NCBI GenBank assembly: GCA_041483175.1
Contig: JBGPFD010000110.1
Location: 1 to 10,863 of the forward strand
Source of the DNA: Gp7-AA10 sp041483175
GTDB taxonomy: Bacteria > Acidobacteriota > Thermoanaerobaculia > Gp7-AA8
Direction: 5' to 3'
DNA length: 10,863 bases
Positions 1 to 5,343 of this stretch are shown here, piece by piece. Below the pieces are notes generated by a model. It was not told the origin of the DNA. It saw only the letters and a program-made list of their open reading frames with translations, and made no database searches. Position 1 is the first letter of the stretch. Every line of letters begins with the position of its first letter. The position numbers and the translations under genes are program-made.

Positions 1-1
1 G

Positions 2-841
2 CTCTTCTACAACATCGCCGACTTCTCGGTGATCGACTACGTTGGCGGCCTGGAGGATCTGGCGCAGAAGCGCGTGCGGGTCATCGGAGATCCCGACATC
101 CGCTTCCGCGAAGATCCGGTGCGCATGATGCGCGCCATCGAGTTCGCCTCCCGCCTCGGCTTCGAGATCGAACACGACACATATGAGGCCCTCCTTCGCC
201 ACAGGAACGAGATCCTGAAAGCGTCACCGCCCCGGGTCTCGGAGGAGATTCTCGAGTTGCTGCGCCGCGGCTGGTCGCGCGGCGCATTCCCCCGGATGGT
301 CGAGTGTGGACTGCTCGAACCTCTGCTGCCCGAGGTGTATCGGGCCATGGAGGGGGATCGAGCGCCGTACTTCTGGAAAATGCTCGAGGTCCTCGATCGC
401 ACCGTGAAGACGGATCGCAAGGTCGCCGATGCCGTTCTGCTGTCCGTCCTGCTGTTGCCATGGGTCATCGAGGAAATCGAAAAAGAGGAGGAACGGCGGC
501 AGGGGCGGATGCGCACCGCCGAGGTGCTGGTGTTCATCCGCGAGCTGATCCAGCCGATCTGTGCCCGCATGGCCCTCCCGGCGGGGACCCGGCATCAGAT
601 CGAGCAGGCGCTGGAGACGCTCTGGCGGCTGCTCGATCCGCCGGCCGATCGGCGCGCGCAATTCCGCTTCGTCTATCGCGAGCCGTTCAATGACGCGCTC
701 TCCCTGCTCGAGTTGTACGCCCTTTCATCGGGCAAGTACGTCGAGGTGTTCCGCCAGTGGCAGGCCTTCGCCCAACGGGTGCGGCGGACTGAGGAGGAGG
801 AGCACCCGCCGACGCGGCACCGTCGCAAGCGGCGGCACTAG
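2..841 (+). CDS. pcnB: Poly(A) polymerase PcnB (tRNA nucleotidyltransferase superfamily), 5' partial
   Basis: The frame is open from the window edge, so the GTG at 29 is internal and the start lies upstream. The 279 visible residues begin in the end of the nucleotidyltransferase head (LFYNIADFSVIDYVGG) and continue into the RNA-binding neck (FREDPVRMMRAIEFASRLGF), both matching E. coli PcnB as I recall it. The catalytic GS and DxD motifs would be in the missing part. The neck and body (LxxG, PLLPEVYR, FRFVYREPF) and a basic tail (RHRRKRRH) follow; a basic C-terminal tail is typical of PcnB rather than of CCA-adding enzymes. PcnB adds 3' poly(A) to RNAs and promotes their decay. The TAG stop at 839-841 lies inside the CTAG that flanks element A. 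A CCA-adding enzyme is the alternative, less likely because of the PcnB-like body and tail. Confidence 0.9.
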   Translation, partial: LFYNIADFSVIDYVGGLEDLAQKRVRVIGDPDIRFREDPVRMMRAIEFASRLGFEIEHDTYEALLRHRNEILKASPPRVSEEILELLRRGWSRGAFPRMVECGLLEPLLPEVYRAMEGDRAPYFWKMLEVLDRTVKTDRKVADAVLLSVLLLPWVIEEIEKEEERRQGRMRTAEVLVFIRELIQPICARMALPAGTRHQIEQALETLWRLLDPPADRRAQFRFVYREPFNDALSLLELYALSSGKYVEVFRQWQAFAQRVRRTEEEEHPPTRHRRKRRH

Positions 842-948
842 GGGAACCTCTGCACAAGTGCACCCCTCTGGGTGTAGGGGCCGGCGTCCCCGCCGGCCCG
901 GCGGGCGAGGACGCCCGCCGCTACACGAAGCGGTTGTGCAGAGGTTCT
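842..948. mobile_element. Element A: small MITE-like palindromic element, CTAG on both sides
   Basis: The sequence has terminal inverted repeats: GGAACCTCTGCACAA at 843-857 and its complement, one mismatch, at 934-948. Both ends are bordered by CTAG (838-841 and 949-952), which looks like a 4-bp target duplication. One extra G sits between the left CTAG and the repeat. Inside, GTGTAG (872-877) pairs with CTACAC (921-926) around two GC hairpins: GGGCCGGC/GCCGGCCC at 878-899 and GGCGGGCG/CGCCCGCC at 900-919. There is no open reading frame of its own and no transposase. A second copy of the termini bounds element B at 6835-6985. The IS5 family is known for YTAR targets, so a non-autonomous derivative of such an element is possible (inference). 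It could also act as a transcription-stopping structure after pcnB. Confidence 0.7.
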
Positions 949-984
949 CTAGTGTCCTGATCCGATCGCCACGCTGATCTCGCC

Positions 985-1419
985 ATTCACCCGGCGATTG
1001 GGGACGTCACCGGAGACGACGTCTGTTCGATGTCGAACTGCATCGCGTAAGAGAGCGGCGTGTCCTCTGTCACAGCGATATCACCCGGGCTGCTGGCAAG
1101 ATTGCAGTCAGTCTGGCTAGAGTTGATCTCGCCTCCCTCTCCGGGCACAAGCTCTACCGTCCGAAAGGGATCGGCGGTCTGTTCATCAGGCGCGTCCGCG
1201 CGGACGAGATGCCGGAGAAGGGGCGGCGGTTGACGGCGCTGGGCAAGGAGTCATGGGATCGGGTGACCGGCTGGATCGCCGGGGTTTCCGTCAACGGACC
1301 ACGGGGGTTAAGATTGCCAGGCAATCTGAACCGTCAGTTTCGAAGTATCGAGGCGGATTCGCTGATCGTGGCGATTCTAGCGGGTCGTCGCCAAGCTGCG
1401 CGAAATCTCGGCCGCCTGA
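985..1419 (+). pseudogene. Cysteine desulfurase (NifS/IscS-like) remnant with internal deletions
   Basis: Pieces of a cysteine desulfurase appear in the right order but not in one frame. At 994-1035 one frame reads AIGDVTGDDVCSMSN, resembling the stretch before the ANNETG motif (weak). From about 1047 a second frame gives RERRVLCHSDITRAAGK and then VDLASLSGHKLYRPKG (1122-1169), the loop with the pyridoxal-phosphate lysine (SGHKxYGPKG). It continues through RRLTALGKESWDRV and VSVNGPRGLRLPGNLN to EADSLIVAI near 1376. At 1381-1419 the first frame gives RVVAKLREISAA and a stop, a typical NifS C-terminus. Missing are the segment after ANNE, the HGGGQE..RSGT region, and the region with the catalytic cysteine (normally just after the SLLMAL-like strand). 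A functional desulfurase is excluded. The TGA at 1417-1419 overlaps the ATG of the next gene. Outer limits are approximate. Confidence 0.8.
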
Positions 1420-2120
1420 TGAGCACCGAATCGGGACGCATTCTTTTGATCGATCAGTCGCGCGGGGCGCTGCTGTTTCAGGAGAGCATTCTGCGGCGCC
1501 GCGAGGCTGTGATCAGCACCGCGCTGGCCGGAAGCGATGGGCTGCAGAAGGCGCGGGAAGAGTTGCCGAATCTGATCATGTTCGCTTTCGACCTCTTTGA
1601 CATGTCCGCCCCTGAGTTCTGCCGCGAGATCCGCAACGACGAGCGGACCCGCGCGATCTCGCTGCTGCTGGTGTGTGATCGCGACGACGGCGAGCACGAG
1701 GGCCTGTGCCTCGCTGCCGGCTGCAACGACGTGATCTATCGTCCGCTCCAGCGGGCCGAGCTGGATGCGAAGGTCACCCGGCTGACGACCATCCCGACGC
1801 GCCGCGATCTGCGGACGCTCACGCGCATCGAAGTCTCGCTGGAGAAGAACGGCCGCTTTCTGATCGGCCGCAGTCTCAACATCTCGGCCACCGGCATGCT
1901 GCTGGAGCTCGATCGCGTGCTCCCGGGCGAGGGAAAGCTGCGCCTGCATTTCTACCTTCCCGGCGAGGCGCGGCCGATGCAGATCGAGGCCGAGGTTCTG
2001 CGTTCCGAATTCGTGGGAACCATGGCAAAGTACGGCCTGCAGTTCGTGGAGATTACCGCGGAGGAGCGCGTCCGAATCGAAAAATTCGTTCGCCGCCTCC
2101 GCTCTCGAGAGCTCATTTGA
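1419..2120 (+). CDS. Receiver-like domain fused to PilZ domain (degenerate response regulator)
   Basis: The 233-residue protein has an N-terminal receiver-like domain (about 1-122) and a C-terminal PilZ domain (about 127-228). PilZ domains commonly bind cyclic di-GMP. Here the arginine-rich entry reads TRRDLRTLTRIEV (127-139) and the second motif NISATGM (154-160), close to the RxxxR and D/NxSxxG signature, so binding is plausible. The receiver looks inactive. Aligned without gaps to a standard receiver (PDLIIMDVMMPGMDGFEFC), the phospho-acceptor position is A56; the first acidic pair is reduced to one Asp (LLIDQS), and the conserved Lys is Arg (YRPL, R108). I chose ATG 1419 because it overlaps the stop of the desulfurase remnant (TGATG) and starts exactly before the first receiver strand. 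The frame stays open upstream to 978, but that extension is the remnant. No strong ribosome binding site is visible, which fits translational coupling. Confidence 0.85.
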   Translation: MSTESGRILLIDQSRGALLFQESILRRREAVISTALAGSDGLQKAREELPNLIMFAFDLFDMSAPEFCREIRNDERTRAISLLLVCDRDDGEHEGLCLAAGCNDVIYRPLQRAELDAKVTRLTTIPTRRDLRTLTRIEVSLEKNGRFLIGRSLNISATGMLLELDRVLPGEGKLRLHFYLPGEARPMQIEAEVLRSEFVGTMAKYGLQFVEITAEERVRIEKFVRRLRSRELI

Positions 2121-2602
2121 TGACCACTCCGACCAAACGCATTGAAGAAGCGGTGCATTTGACCAAAGCGGGCGAGTACCTCCGCGCCTTGACGCTCTTT
2201 CTCGACATTTACGGCACCGACGATTCGCCTCCGCTCAATTCGGCGAAGGCCGCCTCCGGCCTCTCATGGTTCGGCCTCTGTCTGGCGCTGGTGCAGAAAA
2301 AGTACAAGCCGGCCAGAGAGATCTGCCAACGCGCGCTCGAACTCGAGTTCTACAACGGCGATCACTACGCGAACCTCTCGCGCGTCTATGCCGCGGGCGG
2401 GAATCGGAAGAAAGCCGTCGAGACCGCCGAGTCGGGACTGAAACTGGTGCCCGAACACGAGGAGCTTCTCCTCGCGCGCCGCGAGCTCGGCGTCCGCTCC
2501 AGACCGCCTGTCCCATTCCTCGATCGCCGTCACCCGATCAACGTCAGCCTCGGTCAGGCGCGGCACGCGAAGGAACTGACCAAGACGCAGAAGAAGAAAT
2601 AG
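2120..2602 (+). CDS. Small TPR-repeat protein
   Basis: This 160-residue protein begins at an ATG overlapping the TGA of the PilZ gene (TGATG), which fixes the start and implies co-translation. It is largely helical, with tetratricopeptide-like pairs: AVHLTKAGEYLRALTLFLDI (11-30), SGLSWFGLCLALVQKKYKPA (46-65) with EICQRALELE, and DHYANLSRVYAAGGNRKKAV (81-100) with ETAESGLKLVPEH. There is no signal peptide or membrane segment. The C-terminus after about residue 125 is basic, ends in KTQKKK and is probably unstructured. TPRs bind proteins, so it may be a scaffold partner of the receiver-PilZ protein made from the same message; this is inference from gene order only. Its stop lies 4 bp from the convergent glycosyltransferase stop, leaving no room for a separate terminator. 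Confidence 0.85.
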   Translation: MTTPTKRIEEAVHLTKAGEYLRALTLFLDIYGTDDSPPLNSAKAASGLSWFGLCLALVQKKYKPAREICQRALELEFYNGDHYANLSRVYAAGGNRKKAVETAESGLKLVPEHEELLLARRELGVRSRPPVPFLDRRHPINVSLGQARHAKELTKTQKKK

Positions 2603-2606
2603 ACAC

Positions 2607-3278
2607 CTAACTTCGATACATCCTCGCGAGCTCCTCTGGATCCACACCACGGTGATACCGCCAGATGATCGACCAGTTGATCGCGGCGGTGCGGAAGAGC
2701 CCGTGCCGCAGAAAGCGCCGCCCCGAGGTGGTGATGGTCATCGGAAGGATGCGGGTGCGGCCGGAGCGTTTCATCCGCTGCGCCAGTTCGTAATCTTCCA
2801 TGATCGAAATCTCGTGAAAGCCGCCGCCGGCGAGCAGCGTCTCGCGCGCGATGAATTGCCCCTGATCACCCCACGGTGCGCCGGTGATGGCGCTGCGCAG
2901 GTTGATCATCATCGCCGCGATGCGCAGCCTCCAGACCGGCTCGGCGAATCGGAGGCGGAATCCGCCGAAGATCGTTCCGTGCGTCAGCGCCTGATGGACG
3001 GCCTCCGCGGCACCCGGCGGCAGATGCGTGTCGGCGTGCAGGAAGATGAGCGACGGGTTCGCTGCCGCACGCGCGCCGTCGTTGAGCTGTTGCGCGCGCA
3101 TGCTCCGGCCCAAGAGGATGCGGGCGCCGCGCGCGGTGGCGTACCGCGCGGTGCGATCGGCGCTGCCGCCGTCGACCACCAGAACCTCCGCCGCTCCCGC
3201 CGCAAATGCCGACTCGACGGTATCGCCGATGCGCTCTTCCTCGTTGAGCGTGGGAATGATCACCGTGACGGGAGGCAT
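2607..3278 (-). CDS. Family 2 glycosyltransferase, TIGR04283-type
   Basis: The 223-residue GT-A fold protein starts with VTVIIPTLNEEERI, the classic GT2 nucleotide-binding strand, followed by DGGSADRT (36-43), the metal-binding HADTHLPPG (81-89, DxD-like), PWGDQGQFI (135-143), the MEDYEL acceptor/catalytic motif (160-165) and TSGRRF (184-189). No transmembrane helix is apparent, so it is probably soluble or peripheral. The order and spacing match the group named rSAM/selenodomain-associated transferase 2 (TIGR04283), whose donor and acceptor are not established to my knowledge. The usual partners of that group (a selenodomain radical SAM protein and a TIGR04282 transferase) are not visible here. 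It is divergent from mobA across 41 bp, and the shared spacer carries GTTAAC repeats. The ATG at 3278 is directly upstream of the first beta strand, supporting this start. Confidence 0.88.
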   Translation of the reverse strand: MPPVTVIIPTLNEEERIGDTVESAFAAGAAEVLVVDGGSADRTARYATARGARILLGRSMRAQQLNDGARAAANPSLIFLHADTHLPPGAAEAVHQALTHGTIFGGFRLRFAEPVWRLRIAAMMINLRSAITGAPWGDQGQFIARETLLAGGGFHEISIMEDYELAQRMKRSGRTRILPMTITTSGRRFLRHGLFRTAAINWSIIWRYHRGVDPEELARMYRS

Positions 3279-3287
3279 GGTTGCGAT

Positions 3288-3315
3288 GGTAACCTGTTAA
3301 CAGTTAACGGTTAAC
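3288..3315. repeat. GTTAAC heptad array in the divergent glycosyltransferase/mobA spacer
   Basis: Three copies of the 6-bp palindrome GTTAAC occur at 3296-3301, 3303-3308 and 3310-3315 with an exact 7-bp period. A related GGTAAC sits at 3288-3293. The block ends five bases before the mobA ATG and is AT-rich against its surroundings. It may be a DNA-binding site for a regulator of both divergent genes, or a simple slippage repeat. Because each unit is a palindrome the array reads almost the same on both strands. Confidence 0.6.
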
Positions 3316-3319
3316 AGTG

Positions 3320-3889
3320 ATGGACTGCTATCTTCTCGTCGGCGGCGCCTCGCGCAGGATGGGTCGCTCGAAGCTCGACCTCCCGTTCGGTGGATCGACA
3401 TTTCTGGATCGCGTGCTGGCGGCGGCACGGCCGGTCTTCGAGCGGCTCATCGCCGTGCAGCGCGCCGGCTGTCCGGAGGTTGACTCCGTCCCGACGCTCT
3501 TCGAGCCGCCGCGGGAGTCGCAGGCGCCCCTTTTCGGGGTCTGGCGCGCTCTCCAGGATGCGAAAGGGCGCTGCTTCATCCTGGCGATCGACTATCCTCT
3601 ACTGACGTCGGATGTGCTGCACTACCTGGCCAAACGGAGTGTGGAATCGTCTGCGGCTATGGTCGTTCCGCGCTGGAACGGGAAACTGCAGATGCTCTGC
3701 GCCGGCTATTCGCCTTCGCTGCTGCCGCGATTCGAACCGCGGCTCGCCGCGGGACACCTCAGTCTGCGGGGCCTGAGCGACGATCTGGAAGTCGTCGAGG
3801 AGGACGAACTGCGGGCGCGTTTTCGCGGCGAGCCATTGATGAACGTCAACACGCCTGAGGAGCTCGAAACGGCTGCGGGATACTTATGA
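3320..3889 (+). CDS. mobA: Molybdenum cofactor guanylyltransferase-like protein (MobA)
   Basis: MobA joins GMP from GTP to molybdopterin to give the guanine dinucleotide form of the molybdenum cofactor. The 189-residue protein has the nucleotide-binding signature LVGGASRRMGRSKLDLPFGG (6-25; family pattern LAGGxSxRMGxDK), a PLFGVWRAL segment (70-78) that matches the GPLxGL substrate loop, AIDYPLL (89-95; usual form xCDxPxL) with the metal-binding Asp91, and NVNTPEE (175-181). Length is normal for the family. I chose ATG 3320 over the adjoining GTG 3317, since ATG begins immediately before the first strand. The stop overlaps the moaC start (ATGA at 3886-3889), so the two are almost certainly one operon. 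A related MoCo nucleotidyltransferase, such as a cytidylyltransferase, cannot be excluded by eye. Confidence 0.88.
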   Translation: MDCYLLVGGASRRMGRSKLDLPFGGSTFLDRVLAAARPVFERLIAVQRAGCPEVDSVPTLFEPPRESQAPLFGVWRALQDAKGRCFILAIDYPLLTSDVLHYLAKRSVESSAAMVVPRWNGKLQMLCAGYSPSLLPRFEPRLAAGHLSLRGLSDDLEVVEEDELRARFRGEPLMNVNTPEELETAAGYL

Positions 3890-4362
3890 CCAAAGATTTT
3901 TCGCATTTCGATGAGACCGGCGGCATCTCCATGGTCGACGTGGCGTCGAAGCGAACGACGCAGCGCGAGGCGGTGGCCGTGGCCACCGTACGCATGAAAC
4001 CGGCCACGCTGACGAAACTCGTCGAGCAGGCGCTGCCTAAGGGCGACGTGCTGACCACGGCGAAAGTGGCCGCCGTGCTCGCGGCGAAGGCGACGCCGGC
4101 GCTGATTCCACTGACGCATCCTGTGTCGCTCAACTCCATCGACATCACCTTCGATCTCAATCGCGACGAGGGGACGATTGAGGTGCGGTCGATCGTCCGC
4201 TGCGACGGGAAAACCGGCGTGGAGATGGAGGCCATGACCGCCTGCGCGGTCGCGGCTCTGACGATCTACGACATGTGCAAGAGCGCGGAGAAGGGGATCA
4301 CCATCGAGTCGCTGCAGCTCGTGCGCAAGTCGGGCGGAAAATCGGGCCTGTGGGAACGATAA
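3886..4362 (+). CDS. moaC: Cyclic pyranopterin monophosphate synthase MoaC
   Basis: MoaC, with MoaA, converts GTP to cyclic pyranopterin monophosphate, the first stage of molybdenum cofactor synthesis in the cytosol. The 158-residue protein has the family's usual length and motifs: MVDVASK (16-22), LPKGDVLTTAK (50-60), IPLTHPV (74-80), GVEMEAMTA (111-119), IYDMCKSAEKG (127-137) and KSGGKSG (148-154). By alignment in memory to E. coli MoaC, the catalytic Lys51, His77, Asp128 and Lys131 correspond to K52, H78, D129 and K132, all present. The E. coli Cys76 position is Thr77 here (LTHP instead of LCHP), a mild variant. The start overlaps the mobA stop (ATGA). The TAA stop abuts a 29-bp perfect hairpin. 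Confidence 0.95.
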   Translation: MTKDFSHFDETGGISMVDVASKRTTQREAVAVATVRMKPATLTKLVEQALPKGDVLTTAKVAAVLAAKATPALIPLTHPVSLNSIDITFDLNRDEGTIEVRSIVRCDGKTGVEMEAMTACAVAALTIYDMCKSAEKGITIESLQLVRKSGGKSGLWER

Positions 4363-4425
4363 TGGGGTCAGGTCTCCAGTTTCCTGTTTCCTGCCCGGAA
4401 ACAGGAAACTGGAGACCTGACCCCA
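4363..4425. repeat. 29-bp perfect inverted repeat (REP/MITE-like hairpin)
   Basis: TGGGGTCAGGTCTCCAGTTT begins a 29-nt arm (4363-4391) that is exactly repeated in reverse complement at 4397-4425, leaving a 5-nt loop, TGCCC. It begins on the base after the moaC TAA. I recall TGGGGTCAGGTCT-type sequences as interspersed repeats linked to REP-associated tyrosine transposases in some genomes; that link is from memory. There is no run of T after the stem, so it is not a standard intrinsic terminator, though so strong a stem could stabilise the mobA-moaC message. The reading frame of the following methyltransferase is open through it. Confidence 0.85.
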
Positions 4426-4436
4426 ATGCTCGTCCG

Positions 4437-5297
4437 ATGAGCGAACTGCTGATCCGCAACATCTCCGATACCGCGGCGTGGGTGGCCATGTATCGCGCGA
4501 TGGAATCGGAGCGCAACGACCCCGTCTTTCGCGATCCGTTCGCGCGCCGCCTCGCCGGCAAACGCGGCGAAGCCATCATGACCAATGTCGCGTGGGCGAA
4601 GAAACACGCCTGGTCCTACACGGCGCGCACATACCTGGTGGACACGTTCATCGAGCAGGAGATTCGCGCAGGCGCCGACATGATCATCAACCTTGCTGCC
4701 GGCCTCGACGCACGGCCATACCGGATGAACCTTCCGCCATCGTTGCAGTGGGTGGAAATCGATTTTTCTGATCTGCTCGCTTACAAAGAAGAGGTGTTGC
4801 GCAACGACAAACCGGTTTGCAGGCTGCGGCGGGTTGCTCTCGATCTTTCCAACGTCGCCGGGCGGCGCGCGCTGTTCGAGGAGCTCGGGCGCGCGGCGAA
4901 GCGCGCGGTGATCGCGAGCGAAGGTCTGCTCATCTATCTGACCGCCGGCGAGGTCTGCGCGCTTGCTCAGGACCTTGCGGCGCCCGCGTCGTTTCAGCGT
5001 TGGGCGACAGACCTGGTCTCTCCCGGTCTGTTGAAGATGTTGCAGCGTCAGATCGGATCGCCGCTCGATCACGCGGGAGCGCCCTTGAAGTTCGGACCGG
5101 CGGAGGGGCCGCAGTTCTTCACCTCCTGCGGATGGAAGCCGATCGATGTGCGCTCCATGCTCAAGACCGGCGCGGCCCTGAAACGTCTTCCGTTTCCGTT
5201 GAACCTCTTCGCCCTGCTGCCCGACACGAAGCCCGGCGGCAAGCGGCCGTGGGGAGGGGTGTGCCTGATGGAGCGAAAAATTTCGAATTTCGAATGA
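4437..5297 (+). CDS. Class I SAM-dependent methyltransferase, TIGR00027 / leucine carboxyl methyltransferase-like
   Basis: The 286-residue protein has the motif set of the TIGR00027 methyltransferases (LCM/PPM1 superfamily): SYTARTYLVDTFI (60-72), the SAM-binding glycine motif NLAAGLDARPYRM (85-97), WVEIDF (105-110) with the acidic residue expected to bind SAM ribose, and SEGLLIYLT (161-169). The C-terminus ends in a GGVCLMER strand plus a short KISNFE tail. Members methylate small molecules, some in polyketide clusters; the substrate here is unknown. The start is uncertain. ATG 4437 fits the domain, but the frame is open upstream, and ATG 4362, overlapping the moaC stop (TAATG), would add 25 residues encoded mostly by the hairpin. 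No clear ribosome binding site precedes 4437. It lies downstream of moaC on the same strand, with no evident link to molybdenum cofactor chemistry. Confidence 0.85.
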   Translation: MSELLIRNISDTAAWVAMYRAMESERNDPVFRDPFARRLAGKRGEAIMTNVAWAKKHAWSYTARTYLVDTFIEQEIRAGADMIINLAAGLDARPYRMNLPPSLQWVEIDFSDLLAYKEEVLRNDKPVCRLRRVALDLSNVAGRRALFEELGRAAKRAVIASEGLLIYLTAGEVCALAQDLAAPASFQRWATDLVSPGLLKMLQRQIGSPLDHAGAPLKFGPAEGPQFFTSCGWKPIDVRSMLKTGAALKRLPFPLNLFALLPDTKPGGKRPWGGVCLMERKISNFE

Positions 5298-5343
5298 AGA
5301 ATTCAGGATGAAGAAATAGCGCGCGGGCGGGGGGTGTGCTTAT

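Noticed and set aside
842..948. Element A as a CRISPR repeat or att site
   Set aside because: There is only one pair of inverted termini here, no regularly spaced direct repeats, and no integrase or cas gene in the window.
2652..3314. 220-residue + strand frame opposite the glycosyltransferase
   Set aside because: The - strand carries DGGS, HADT, GDQG and MED motifs in order; the + strand product has none.
4363..4425. Hairpin as an intrinsic terminator for mobA-moaC
   Set aside because: The stem is very stable but is followed by CAATGCTCG rather than a T-run, and the sequence looks like an interspersed repeat; termination is only a possible side effect.
5298..5343. AT-rich TTTCGAATTTCGAATGAAG stretch and purine run after the methyltransferase
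   Set aside because: Too short to call; no stem-loop with a T-run for either convergent gene, and no binding-site symmetry beyond TTCGAA.
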